DNA of 64,000 nucleotides from CAZEYT01 sp964516295 (GTDB lineage: Bacteria; Verrucomicrobiota; Verrucomicrobiia; Chthoniobacterales; Terrimicrobiaceae): NCBI GenBank assembly GCA_964516295.1, contig CAZEYT010000001.1:79317-143316 (forward strand), read 5' to 3'. Of the stretch, positions 23,441 through 32,583 are shown in pieces. A program made the translations under genes and the position numbers. The notes beneath the pieces are model-generated. The model had not been told where the DNA came from, ran no database searches, and saw nothing but the letters and a program-made list of their open reading frames with translations. Numbering within the stretch: position 1 is the first letter of the stretch; each line of letters opens with the position of its first letter.

Positions 23441-24684
23441 GTGAAGACATCGCCCTTTCTGTCCGAAACCTGGGAAAGTCTTATGTCATCCGACATGAGG
23501 CAACGGCTTCCTCGGAGCCCAGAGAAAATTCCTTCTCAGGTCGTCTCGCACAAGCCGTCGGGCGAAATCACGGTCGGCAAACCTCCGAAACCTTCTGGGC
23601 ACTCAAGGACGTTTCTTTCGACGTCAAGCGCGGGCAGGTTCTTGGTGTGATCGGCCGCAATGGCGCAGGTAAAAGCACGCTGCTCAAGATTCTCTCGCGA
23701 ATCACCGAGCCAACCACGGGATTTGCAGAGGTTCGCGGGAAAGTCAGTTCGCTTCTCGAAGTCGGAACGGGATTTCATCCCGAACTGACCGGCCGTGAAA
23801 ACATTTACCTCAACGGCACGCTTCTCGGAATGCGAAAAAAGCAGATCGACCGGATCTTTGATGAAATCGTCGCCTTTTCCGAGGTCGAGCGATTCCTGGA
23901 TACGCCGGTCAAACGCTACTCGTCCGGCATGTATGTGCGCTTGGCTTTCGCCGTCGCCGCCCATATCGAGCCGGATATCCTGATCATCGACGAAGTCCTC
24001 GCCGTGGGCGATATGCAATTCCAGAAGAAGTGTCTTGGGAAAATGAAAGACGTCAGCGGGCACGGACGGACGGTGCTTTTTGTTAGTCACAATCTCACAA
24101 CGATCAACAGCCTTTGCGATAGCTGCGTTTTGCTTGAACAAGGAGGGGTCAAGACGATAGGACAAACTGGATCGGTTACGCAGGCATACTTTGGCTCTGG
24201 TAACCCCGCCGGTTGTGGGCCCAAGTTGGATTTTTCAAAGTCGCCACCGGGCGATGACCTTGTTCGTCTGCTATCGGCGGAGTTAGTAGCAGAGAATGGC
24301 AATCATGTTGAGTCAGTTAGGATCGATCAGAAGTTCGGTATCCGGGTAGTTTTCGAAGTTTTAGGTAGAGATTCTAAAGCATTTATAAATCTTCACTTCT
24401 ACACACAAGGTGCATGTGCATTTGTGACTTCGTCTTCAGAGAGGAAGGTTCTTCCGAAAGGCCTACATATATCGACTGTATGGATCCCTCCCCATCTCCT
24501 TAATGAAGGCGGATATTTTGTTCAGATTGCGGCAACTACACTAGTTCCATTTAATATACACTTCCATGAGCAGGATCGGTTTTTTTTCTATGTTAGTGAA
24601 AACATTCATGACTCATCCCGAGGCGAGTATGTTCAGAGTATGCCAGGGGCCGTCCGACCGCGACTAGATTGGACAGTGGAATAG
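23437..24684 (+). CDS. ABC transporter ATP-binding protein with cargo domain (Wzt-like), system 2
   Basis: A 415-residue ATPase. Walker A is GRNGAGKST (residues 73-81); LLEVGTGFHPELTGRENI, the signature YSSGM, Walker B DILIIDE and the H-loop FVSHN follow. From about residue 245 the protein changes to a beta-rich C-terminal domain (FINLHFYTQGACAF, FNIHFHEQDRFFFYV) that should bind the transported glycan. The DNA for this domain is visibly AT-richer than the ATPase half, suggesting that the cargo domain was exchanged by recombination. Confidence 0.92.
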   Translation: MSEDIALSVRNLGKSYVIRHEATASSEPRENSFSGRLAQAVGRNHGRQTSETFWALKDVSFDVKRGQVLGVIGRNGAGKSTLLKILSRITEPTTGFAEVRGKVSSLLEVGTGFHPELTGRENIYLNGTLLGMRKKQIDRIFDEIVAFSEVERFLDTPVKRYSSGMYVRLAFAVAAHIEPDILIIDEVLAVGDMQFQKKCLGKMKDVSGHGRTVLFVSHNLTTINSLCDSCVLLEQGGVKTIGQTGSVTQAYFGSGNPAGCGPKLDFSKSPPGDDLVRLLSAELVAENGNHVESVRIDQKFGIRVVFEVLGRDSKAFINLHFYTQGACAFVTSSSERKVLPKGLHISTVWIPPHLLNEGGYFVQIAATTLVPFNIHFHEQDRFFFYVSENIHDSSRGEYVQSMPGAVRPRLDWTVE

Positions 24685-24689
24685 ATTCT

Positions 24690-25457
24690 ATGAAAGCTGT
24701 CATCTTGGCTGGAGGCCTCGGCACCAGAATCAGTGAGGAAACCAACCTCAAGCCGAAGCCAATGGTTGAGATCGGTGGCCGACCGATTCTCTGGCATGTC
24801 ATGAAGATTTACTCGGCCCATGGTATCCACGACTTCGTGATCTGCGTTGGCTACAAGGGCTACGTGATCAAAGAATACTTCGCGAATTACTTTCTGCATA
24901 TGTCGGATGTCACATTCGATATGAAGCGCAACGAAATGAAAGTGCACCATCGGTATGCGGAGCCGTGGACCGTGACTGTTGTCGATACCGGTGAGAATAC
25001 GCTCACCGGAGGACGCCTCAAGCGCGTGGCCACTTACCTCGAAGAGGGACCGTTTTGTTTTACTTACGGAGACGGAGTGGGCGACGTCGATATCCAAGCG
25101 ACGATCAAGCAGCATCAAAACTCAAACAACGAAGTGACCCTCACAGCCGTTCGCCCGCCCGGCCGCTATGGAGCGCTGGAACTCCAGGGAAATCAGGTCT
25201 CGGCCTTCTGCGAGAAACCCGAGGGAGACGGCGGCTGGATCAATGGAGGATTCTTCGTCGTCAATCCCTCGGCGATCCGCCGCATCGAAAGCGACCTGAG
25301 CAGTTGGGAGGGACAGATTCTTCCGAAAGTCGCGGCTGACAACAAGCTGGGTGCCTACTTTCACAATGGCTTCTGGCAGCCGATGGATACGCTCCGGGAG
25401 AAGAACCACTTGGAAGAGCTCTGGGCCTCCGGTCACGCTCCATGGAAGATGTGGTAA
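24690..25457 (+). CDS. rfbF: Glucose-1-phosphate cytidylyltransferase
   Basis: A 255-residue nucleotidyltransferase that makes CDP-glucose from CTP and glucose 1-phosphate. The signature is AVILAGGLGTRISEETNLKP (residues about 3-22), with IGGRPILWHVMKIYS, the family-specific WTVTVVDTGENTLTGGRLKR and CFTYGDGVGDVDI. The length matches RfbF. ATG 24690 was chosen rather than an upstream in-frame TTG because it begins the canonical MKAVILAGG. The product feeds the dehydratase encoded next, whose start overlaps its stop by one base. Confidence 0.96.
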   Translation: MKAVILAGGLGTRISEETNLKPKPMVEIGGRPILWHVMKIYSAHGIHDFVICVGYKGYVIKEYFANYFLHMSDVTFDMKRNEMKVHHRYAEPWTVTVVDTGENTLTGGRLKRVATYLEEGPFCFTYGDGVGDVDIQATIKQHQNSNNEVTLTAVRPPGRYGALELQGNQVSAFCEKPEGDGGWINGGFFVVNPSAIRRIESDLSSWEGQILPKVAADNKLGAYFHNGFWQPMDTLREKNHLEELWASGHAPWKMW

Positions 25458-26518
25458 TGAAGGAAAGCTCCGCGTTTTGGAAGAGCCGCCGCGTCCTCGT
25501 AACCGGGCACACGGGATTCAAGGGGGGATGGCTTGCACTTTGGCTCAACAGCCTCGGAGCAGAAGTTCATGGCATCAGTTTGCCGCCTGAAAGCTCCCCG
25601 AACCTCTTTGAATCGGCGTCCATCGGCGATTTTGTCTCTTCAAGATTTGTCGATATCCGCGATCAGGCCGGGCTTTCCAAGGCCGTCCGCAATATCGCGC
25701 CGGAGTTCATTTTTCACCTCGCCGCCCAGCCACTTGTCCGGCATTCGTATCAGGAACCGGTTGAAACCTTTGCCACGAATGTCATGGGCACGGTCCATCT
25801 TCTGGAGGCGATCCGAAAAACATCGTCCGTTGCGGTGGTGGTAGTGGTGACCAGCGACAAGTGTTATGAGAACCGGGAGTGGCCGTGGGGCTATCGGGAA
25901 ATCGATCCCATGGGGGGAAACGACCCTTACTCCTGTAGCAAAGGTTGTGCAGAGCTGGTGGCGACTTCGTTTTTTCGCTCATTCTTCCGAGAAAGCACGT
26001 CCCCCCGTCTGGCAACCGCCCGCGCCGGGAACGTCATCGGGGGAGGAGATTGGTCGAAGGACCGACTTGTGCCCGACCTGCTCGCGGCGTTCTCTTCCGG
26101 GAAGCCAGTCACGCTCCGTTACCCAAACGCTTTGCGTCCTTGGCAACATGTTCTCGACCCGATCGGAGGCTATCTCGCGCTCGCCGAGAATCTCTTTTCC
26201 GGTCAGGTGCCATCCGGGGAAGGCTGGAATTTTGGGCCGAACCCGAACGATGTCTGTTCTGTCGGCCATGTCGCGGACACGATGGCCCGACTATGGGGAG
26301 CCGGAGCCACGGTTGAAATAACCCGGGAACCGCAACCCCACGAGGCGGGTGCTCTGGCTCTCGATTGTTCCAAGGCTCGTGGCAAATTGGGTTGGCGACC
26401 CAGGTTGCCTTTGGAGACCGCCCTTCAGTGGACGATCGATTGGCAGCGCGAGTCCTTGGACGGAAAAGACATGAGGGCCTGCACCCTGCGGCAGATTCAG
26501 GAGTTCCAAGACTTATGA
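25457..26518 (+). CDS. rfbG: CDP-glucose 4,6-dehydratase
   Basis: A 353-residue short-chain dehydrogenase converting CDP-glucose to CDP-4-dehydro-6-deoxyglucose. The cofactor motif is GHTGFKGGWLALWL (from residue 17); HLAAQPLVRHSY, VVVTSDKCYENREWPWGYRE and DPYSCSKGCAE carry the family catalytic residues, and WQHVLDPIGGYL is typical of RfbG. The start overlaps the preceding TAA (TAATG); an alternative ATG at 25442 would only lengthen the overlap. The product is the substrate for the C-methyltransferase and epimerase encoded next. Confidence 0.96.
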   Translation: MKESSAFWKSRRVLVTGHTGFKGGWLALWLNSLGAEVHGISLPPESSPNLFESASIGDFVSSRFVDIRDQAGLSKAVRNIAPEFIFHLAAQPLVRHSYQEPVETFATNVMGTVHLLEAIRKTSSVAVVVVVTSDKCYENREWPWGYREIDPMGGNDPYSCSKGCAELVATSFFRSFFRESTSPRLATARAGNVIGGGDWSKDRLVPDLLAAFSSGKPVTLRYPNALRPWQHVLDPIGGYLALAENLFSGQVPSGEGWNFGPNPNDVCSVGHVADTMARLWGAGATVEITREPQPHEAGALALDCSKARGKLGWRPRLPLETALQWTIDWQRESLDGKDMRACTLRQIQEFQDL

Positions 26519-27741
26519 ACTGTCGACACTGCGACTCGGAACTCCGCCTTACCCTGGCGGATCTCGGCACCTGCCCGCCGTCCAATTCTTATCTCACTCC
26601 CGAGCAGCTGGAGAGCCCGGAGAAATGGTATCCGCTTCGCGTTCTCGTCTGCGAATCCTGCTGGCTCGCCCAGACGGCGGATTTCGTCGAGCGAGAGGAA
26701 TGTTTTTCCGCCAACTACGCCTATTTCAGTTCCTGTTCCACAACTTGGGTGGACCACGCCCGCCGGTATGCCGAAACCGTCATCTCCCGGTTTGAACTCG
26801 GACCCCAAAGTCAGGTTCTCGAAATCGCCGCGAACGACGGGTATCTTCTCCAACACTTTGTTCAGCGAGCCATTCCCTGCTACGGAGTCGAGCCGACGGA
26901 GAGCACGGCCAAAGCCGCACGCGATAAAGGGATCGAGATCGTTGGCGACTTCTTTGGGAGCGATCTGGCCGGGCGACTGGCTCAGCAAAAAGGACACGCC
27001 GACTTGGTGGCGGCCAACAATGTCCTCGCCCATGTCCCGGACATCAACGACTTCGCCGCAGGAATCGCCCAGATTCTCAGGCCCGGTGGCGTTGCGACTT
27101 TTGAGTTTCCTCATCTGCTCCAGCTCATTGAGAAGAACTACTTTGATACAATCTACCACGAGCACTTTTCCTATTTGTCTCTTCACGCGGTAAGATCGGT
27201 CCTGGAAGCCGCCGCTCTCCGGATCTTCGATGTCGAGGAACTTCCAACCCACGGGGGAAGCCTCCGGGTCTATGCCTCTCTCCGGAACGGCGTGGTTCGG
27301 GAGCCTTCGACCGGCGTTCACGAGTTTCTGGAAAAGGAACGCCAAGGTGGACTCCTCGACGCCACCACATACAAGGCCTTTCCGGCGCGTATGAAGAAGG
27401 CAAAAAATGATCTTCTTTCGTTTCTTCTAGAATGCGCTACCACGCAACGCCGCGTCGCAGCTTACGGGGCGGCTGCCAAGGGTAACACCATGCTCAACTA
27501 TGCCGGCATACGAAGTGATCTTCTCCCCTATGTCGTGGACCGAAGCCCCGGCAAGATCGGCACCTTTCTTCCGGGAAGCCGAATCCCGGTTTTCGAGGAA
27601 TTAAAACTTCGGGAAGACCGACCTGACTTCATCGTCATCCTCCCCTGGAACCTTCGCGATGAAATCGCAACGCAGCTGGACTATGCCCGCGAGTGGGGAG
27701 CCAAATTCGTCGTCGCCCTCCCTCGGTTGGAGATATTCTGA
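26515..27741 (+). CDS. Deoxysugar C-methyltransferase (TylCIII/NovU family)
   Basis: A 408-residue SAM-dependent C-methyltransferase. The N-terminus binds zinc (C3-x2-C6 and C46-x2-C49), followed by the family-specific FSANYAYFSSCSTTWVDHAR. The SAM motif is VLEIAANDGYLLQHF (from residue 101). The C-terminal domain begins at AAYGAAAKGNTMLNY. Known relatives (TylCIII, NovU) methylate a ring carbon of an NDP-4-keto-6-deoxyhexose. After RfbF and RfbG, a CDP-bound substrate is expected, giving a branched-chain sugar. Overlaps rfbG by ATGA. Confidence 0.9.
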   Translation: MNCRHCDSELRLTLADLGTCPPSNSYLTPEQLESPEKWYPLRVLVCESCWLAQTADFVEREECFSANYAYFSSCSTTWVDHARRYAETVISRFELGPQSQVLEIAANDGYLLQHFVQRAIPCYGVEPTESTAKAARDKGIEIVGDFFGSDLAGRLAQQKGHADLVAANNVLAHVPDINDFAAGIAQILRPGGVATFEFPHLLQLIEKNYFDTIYHEHFSYLSLHAVRSVLEAAALRIFDVEELPTHGGSLRVYASLRNGVVREPSTGVHEFLEKERQGGLLDATTYKAFPARMKKAKNDLLSFLLECATTQRRVAAYGAAAKGNTMLNYAGIRSDLLPYVVDRSPGKIGTFLPGSRIPVFEELKLREDRPDFIVILPWNLRDEIATQLDYAREWGAKFVVALPRLEIF

Positions 27742-28292
27742 TGACTTTTGAGCCGACCGAAATTCCGGGTGTTCTGCTGATCAAGCCCGACCTTGTTGAA
27801 GATGAACGCGGCTTCTTCGCTCGAACGTTCTGTGCCAAGGAATTCGAGCGTCACGGCCTGAACACGCAAATCGCGCAAACATCGATCTCTTTCAACCATG
27901 GCCGCGGAACATTGCGGGGAATGCATTATCAGGCCGCTCCCCATGAAGAAGCCAAGCTGGTGAGAGTGACACAGGGACGGATCTTTGACGTCGCCGTCGA
28001 TCTTCGAAAGGAATCTCCCACGTTCAAAACATGGACCGCCCGTGAACTGTCTTCCGAAAACCGACATGCCCTCTACATTCCGGAAGGGTGTGCTCATGGG
28101 TTTTTGACCCTTGTTGACTGTACAGAGGTCTTCTACCAAATCAGTAGTCCATTCGCTCCCTCCGCTGCATGTGGTTTTCTTTGGAGCGATCCGGTGGTGG
28201 ATATTCGATGGCCAATTGAGCCCTCTGTGTTGTCAGAGCGGGATAGTTTGCTTGGGTCATTTTCAGAGGCGCAAACATGCCTGTTGCGGTAG
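27741..28292 (+). CDS. dTDP-4-dehydrorhamnose 3,5-epimerase-like protein
   Basis: A 183-residue cupin-fold sugar epimerase. The family signature DERGFFARTFCAKEF is followed by ISFNHGRGTLRGMHYQAAP, LVRVTQGRIFDVAVDLRKES and YIPEGCAHGFLTL with the conserved histidine. In rhamnose pathways such enzymes act on a dTDP-sugar; here, with no RmlA or RmlB in the window, a CDP-4-keto sugar made by RfbF/RfbG and the C-methyltransferase is the more likely substrate. It overlaps the methyltransferase gene by one base. Base composition falls sharply just after it. Confidence 0.93.
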   Translation: MTFEPTEIPGVLLIKPDLVEDERGFFARTFCAKEFERHGLNTQIAQTSISFNHGRGTLRGMHYQAAPHEEAKLVRVTQGRIFDVAVDLRKESPTFKTWTARELSSENRHALYIPEGCAHGFLTLVDCTEVFYQISSPFAPSAACGFLWSDPVVDIRWPIEPSVLSERDSLLGSFSEAQTCLLR

Positions 28293-28462
28293 AAGCAGAC
28301 TTTGTCAGTGAGTATTTTCTTTTTTTGACGCCATGGGTCGAAAACTGATAAACTCGATAAAATCAACTGGAACTGTTGGGATAAGCTCCAAGGAATTGCA
28401 GTGCATTGCTAAATTTTCAATAAATCCGATCTTTAAATGTTATCTGCATTAACAAAACGCTC

Positions 28463-29284
28463 ATGCAAATGAGGCGATATACCGTTCTAGGCTCATCTGG
28501 ATTTATTGGAACACACCTCGCATCCTACCTGTGTGCCCTAGGGCATGATGTGCAAACACCACCACGAGACATCCGTTTTGGGGGGTTGAAAGATTTGGGC
28601 CATGTGATGTATTGTATAGGCCTGACTGCAGATTTTCGGACACGTCCAAACGATACAGTAGACGCGCATTCAACCCGAGTGAACGAACTCCTGCGGACAA
28701 ACGAATTTGAATCAATAACGTATTTGTCATCAACACGTCTATATCAGAATCTATCCTCAGAGCTTATTGCCAGTGAAGACTTGGATTTGCCAGTTAATAG
28801 CAACAACCCATCCGACCTCTATAACATTTCAAAACTCATGGGCGAAAGCTTATGTTTGACGCATCCGAATCCAAAAGTGCGGGTCGTGCGTCTTTCTAAC
28901 GTTGTCGGCGTAGATATCGAATCAAACAACTTTCTAACCGCACTGATACGCGAGGCTGTTTCCAAAAAATCGGTCATGCTGCATACCACGCTGGACAGCT
29001 CAAAAGATTATATAAGTATCGAAGATGTTGTAAGTCTTCTGCCACTTGTTGCGACTCACGGGAGGCACCGTTTGTATAACATTGCCGCTGGCACTAATAT
29101 AAGCAATAAACAAATAGTATTGATGATAAAAAAATTGGTACGCTTTCGTTTGAGCGTGTCCGAAGAGGCGGTGCGACACATTCATCCCCATATTGACGTG
29201 CGGCGTATTGTCAATGAATTTAACTACGAGCCGCGGACAATACTTAATGTTTTAGAGAATCTAGTGGCGGCTATCAGAAAATAA
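28463..29284 (+). CDS. NAD-dependent epimerase/dehydratase (probable 4-ketoreductase)
   Basis: A 273-residue short-chain dehydrogenase-like protein. The cofactor motif is TVLGSSGFIGTHLASYL; YLSSTRLYQ, DLYNISKLMGESL (Y-x3-K) and VVRLSNVVG follow. It is shorter than most epimerases and could be the 4-keto reductase that completes the CDP-deoxysugar pathway encoded immediately upstream; this is inferred from position. Codons are strikingly AT-rich compared with the surrounding locus. ATG at 28469 is an alternative start. Confidence 0.8.
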   Translation: MQMRRYTVLGSSGFIGTHLASYLCALGHDVQTPPRDIRFGGLKDLGHVMYCIGLTADFRTRPNDTVDAHSTRVNELLRTNEFESITYLSSTRLYQNLSSELIASEDLDLPVNSNNPSDLYNISKLMGESLCLTHPNPKVRVVRLSNVVGVDIESNNFLTALIREAVSKKSVMLHTTLDSSKDYISIEDVVSLLPLVATHGRHRLYNIAAGTNISNKQIVLMIKKLVRFRLSVSEEAVRHIHPHIDVRRIVNEFNYEPRTILNVLENLVAAIRK

Positions 29285-29598
29285 GGCATTAATGCAAATA
29301 CAAAAAATAAAGTTATTGCCTGTTTGTGACATAGCAAAAAAATGAATCTGAACGAGAAAATAACAGCCCCTAGAGGACAGAGCGCTGGACGTCCGAAGCC
29401 CTCAGGTTAGCGCTTTAATGCGGTGTCAGCCAAGTAAAATTCAAACCCATAGTGAAATTGTTTTTCAAAGCTTGCGGCTCCAGAAATGCCGCGATCATTT
29501 ATCTCCTCTGAACTGATCTTGGTATGTAGGCTTGCTTAGTAACGCAGGATAAGCGACTATATTTAATAATCTTCGTCCCGAGTATCATTTAATTTTTC
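29285..29598. other. AT-rich intergenic region, no gene seen
   Basis: About 314 bases with stops in all frames. A TATATT at 29558-29563 preceded by TTAGTA 16 nt upstream could be a promoter for the CmcI-like gene, but the match is weak. No tRNA-like or clear repeat structure was seen. Confidence 0.4.
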
Positions 29599-30363
29599 AT
29601 GAAAATAGACGACCGCCAGAAATTTGAAATTCAAAAACGTGAATATGCGGCTCAAATCGACGCTGATAGTGTGACACGAGCAAGGGCAATGTCCCTCTTG
29701 AAGGACTGTTTTGCAAAAGGATACAATCACGTCTGGGATTGGATGGGAATGCCAATCATTCAGCTACCGGAGGTGGTCATGGCGACGCAGGAAATTATCT
29801 TTGCTTCCAGACCCGATGTGATTATCGAAACTGGCATTGCGCGGGGTGGATCAGTAGTCTTCTCGGCGTCCATGCTGGAGCTACTTTGGGGTCCTGATAA
29901 AGGTCTTGTGATAGGTGTTGACATTGACATCAGGGCTCACAACCGTGAATCGATCCAGCAACACCCTATGGCCAAGCGTATAAGAATGATTGAAGGATCT
30001 TCCACTGCTCACGAGGTCGTCACGCAAATTACGACTCTTTTGCCCCGAAACTCGAATATCATGGTTGTCTTAGATTCCAATCATACATATGACCATGTGA
30101 TGAATGAGTTAAAACTATACAGTCCGTTTGTAACACCGGGTCAGTATATGATTGTCGGTGACACATGGATCGATGACTTGGATATTGATGAAAATCAGGA
30201 ATTAAGCCCCGGCATGCGCTGGCCTTGGAAAAAAGGATACGGACCAAAACGCGCAGTTTTAGATTTCCTTAAGCAAAACGATCGCTTTGTACGCGATGAT
30301 TATATGAACGGAAAAGCTCTGTTCTCCGCATGTCGTGAAGGGTTTCTGAAGTGTATTAAATAG
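29599..30363 (+). CDS. CmcI-like SAM-dependent methyltransferase/hydroxylase family protein
   Basis: A 254-residue protein of the cephalosporin hydroxylase (CmcI)/rhamnosyl O-methyltransferase family. The SAM-site region is VIIETGIARGGSVVFSASML (from about residue 75), with VIGVDIDIRAHNRESI and MVVLDSNHTYDHVMNELKLY, carrying the metal-site acid and histidine, followed by YMIVGDTWIDD. In polysaccharide loci such proteins are usually taken as sugar O-methyltransferases. AT-rich, with its own upstream gap of over 300 nt, so probably transcribed separately or as a recent insertion. Confidence 0.85.
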   Translation: MKIDDRQKFEIQKREYAAQIDADSVTRARAMSLLKDCFAKGYNHVWDWMGMPIIQLPEVVMATQEIIFASRPDVIIETGIARGGSVVFSASMLELLWGPDKGLVIGVDIDIRAHNRESIQQHPMAKRIRMIEGSSTAHEVVTQITTLLPRNSNIMVVLDSNHTYDHVMNELKLYSPFVTPGQYMIVGDTWIDDLDIDENQELSPGMRWPWKKGYGPKRAVLDFLKQNDRFVRDDYMNGKALFSACREGFLKCIK

Positions 30364-30590
30364 ATGTATCGTTTAGAGTTTTTGATGTGCCGCGCTCCTC
30401 TCCGGTCTACATACTTTAAAAAGGTTAACCTGCCTGATTAACTTCAACTCTAGGATTGACGTTGAAAAGACGCCCTGACAGCACTTGTTGCTATGCAAAC
30501 AGTAAATCAAAGTGTCGGTGTGCGTGCTAAAAAACTTGCAATCATCACCCCAAGCCAAAAACAGCAATCTTAGCCATTTACTCCGAAGCT

Positions 30591-31625
30591 ATGAAAACAA
30601 TTCTGCAACAGCACCCCGCATGGCGAACTGCCCTTTTGAAGTCAATCGTCGAATTCGAAAAGCGGGCGGGACACCCGTTTGAATCTGTAAGAGAACTTGT
30701 TTCAGGTCCTCTGGCCGATTTATTATTCATGGGTGAAACTTTCGATAAGCAGTTGCAGTCGGGACTTTCCATCCGGTTTGTTTACAATTCTAAAATTGCA
30801 CGTGAATTCCTCCTAAGTGATCCTGAGATACCGAATCATGTTTGGGAGCCGCAAACGACTAAGCTTCTGCTGCATTTTTCGCGACGGGCCATGAATACTT
30901 TGATCGCTGGCGCATATTTTGGTGATCACGCTATCCCACTTGCGCTGGCAGTAAAAGACAAAGGTGGCCAAATACATGCTTTCGAGCCTAATACGCAGAA
31001 CGCTAATCTTATTCTCGAGAACGCCAGACTGAACAATCTGTCAAATGTTCTTGTGAGCAGGTTCGCGCTTTGGGATAAATCGGATCAACGACTCGTTTTT
31101 GAGGGGGAAGACGCGCTCGCTTCTACGGTTGAGGCGGGCATCGATGCCAGCGACCATCTCATAACGCTCACCGTGGATGATTATGTGCGGCAGCAAGGAG
31201 TGGAAGATGTTAAGCTTCTAATGATTGACGTCGAAGGAAGTGAACGCAAAGTGCTGGAAGGAGCGTTAAGCACCATCCAGCGTGACCGACCAGTTGTGGT
31301 GTTTGAAACTCACAGCCACTATGACAATTGGAGCGGTGGCCTCGGAAATTCACATTCAGTTAGACTTATGCGTTCGCTTAACTATGATGTATATTCTATT
31401 CGTGACTTTCATCAGAATATTGATACCGCTGGGATGCCGGTGGAACTGATGCCGCCGGAGAAGACCTATTGCGTAACGCCACCACATCACGGCTTCAATA
31501 TGCTTGCGGTGCCGGAATCGAGTTTGGTCAAAGACTCACTTTTTCGTATTGTAGAAAACCTAAGCCCGAAGCTTATTCTTGCCAAAGGTGATCCACTGTT
31601 TTCTCCATCTCCAAACTTACCCTGA
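30591..31625 (+). CDS. FkbM-family methyltransferase
   Basis: A 344-residue SAM-dependent O-methyltransferase of the FkbM type. The N-terminal 100 residues are helical; the core begins at MNTLIAGAYFGDHAIPLALA, with HAFEPNTQNANLILENARLN (SAM acid loop), LTVDDYV and LMIDVEGSERKVLEGA, the family hallmark, then RPVVVFETHSHYDN. Acceptor sugar unknown. It is AT-rich and preceded by 227 nt without a gene. A decayed insertion sequence begins 84 nt after its stop. Confidence 0.87.
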   Translation: MKTILQQHPAWRTALLKSIVEFEKRAGHPFESVRELVSGPLADLLFMGETFDKQLQSGLSIRFVYNSKIAREFLLSDPEIPNHVWEPQTTKLLLHFSRRAMNTLIAGAYFGDHAIPLALAVKDKGGQIHAFEPNTQNANLILENARLNNLSNVLVSRFALWDKSDQRLVFEGEDALASTVEAGIDASDHLITLTVDDYVRQQGVEDVKLLMIDVEGSERKVLEGALSTIQRDRPVVVFETHSHYDNWSGGLGNSHSVRLMRSLNYDVYSIRDFHQNIDTAGMPVELMPPEKTYCVTPPHHGFNMLAVPESSLVKDSLFRIVENLSPKLILAKGDPLFSPSPNLP

Positions 31626-31708
31626 TGAGGAGACGATATCCTTCAGCGAATAGATGAGGCTGTTTGCAGGAACCGAGCTGAGCTGGATACAGGTTCCGAG
31701 TGTATTAA

Positions 31709-32490
31709 AGGGTGTCATGCACTTCAGCGAAGAAAAAGATGTACATTGCAATGACATCCAGGCAGCAAGCTTGGGATGGCGAACAAAACCTACAAGAGGG
31801 GCTCGGGTAAATCCGTCTGTCCCAGTAATGTTTCCGACGAGGAGTGGGCATTCTGTGTCCCGTATCTGACGCTGATGAGGGTAGACACAAACCAGAGGAC
31901 ACATGCGCTGCGCGACGTTTTTGAAGCGATGGCTCACGACCTGCGCAAGCTGCTGCCCGAGACATGCAAGACCACCGTCCGAGCGCTGCCATCTTTTACG
32001 GGCGCACCCTGCGGGCGACTCCTGGAAGCGACCACCGGGCCGGTTATAACGGCTACAAGCGAAAGAAGGGGACCAAAGCTCATGTCGCTGTGAACACGCT
32101 GGGACATCTGCTTGCTCTGAAAGTGACGTCGGCTGATGGGCAGGAGCGCGCTCAAGTAGCGGGTCTGGCGGGCAAGGTTCAAGAGGCAAACGGAGACCAC
32201 GTCGAGGTGGCTTTTGTCGGTCAAGGAAGGCTATTCCCGAAAACAGGCGTCGCAAGCCGCCAAGGCCGAGCGCATCGAGTTGATGGTGGTCATACTCGAG
32301 GAGGCCATATGCGGGTTTGTACTGCTGCCCAAGCGCTGGGCCGTGAAACGCTCCTTTGCGTGGATCTCCCGTTTCCGACGCCTCGCCCGGGATTGTTAGC
32401 AGCTCCCGCAGACCCTCGCCGGATTTCATCGGGTCGCCTTCCTCATCCTTATGCTCGGCTCTCTGTTCCCCCAAAGTGCATAACACCTTC
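31709..32490. mobile_element. Decayed IS5-family insertion sequence
   Basis: Terminal inverted repeats are visible: GGTGTCATGCACTT at 31711-31724 and its near-perfect reverse complement AAGTGCATAACACC at 32474-32487 (one mismatch in 14). A TAA triplet flanks both ends (31706-31708 and 32491-32493), consistent with a 3-bp target duplication as in several IS5 subgroups. The element spans about 780 bp and contains a broken transposase. It sits inside the AT-rich glycosylation cassette between FkbM and GT2 genes. Confidence 0.82.
31776..32483 (+). pseudogene. IS5-family transposase, frameshifted and internally deleted
   Basis: Transposase pieces appear in two frames: SDEEWAFCVPYLTLMR near the start, then GYNGYKRKKGTKAHVAVNTL and LGHLLALKVTSADGQERAQV in a second frame from about 31964, then CGFVLLPKRWAVKRSFAWIS and FRRLARD back in the first frame from about 32214. 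A TAG at 32397-32399 interrupts the end, whose continuation LPQTLAGFHRVAF is still readable to a TAA at 32481. The segment between HALRDVF and EAMAHDLR lacks roughly 35-40 residues present in intact relatives (from memory of the family), including the first catalytic region. It cannot encode an active enzyme. Confidence 0.88.
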
Positions 32491-32583
32491 TAATGTCTCG
32501 GTAGTGAAACCATTTTTAAACCACAAATCGAGAAAAAGGGGTCTTTTGAGACCCGAATCGATAGTCAATGACTGTTAGTTGCG

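Noticed and set aside
28333..28473. 46-codon AT-rich ORF in the gap before the SDR gene
   Set aside because: No clear ribosome-binding site, no recognisable motif, and it overlaps the start of the SDR gene; probably chance in AT-rich DNA.
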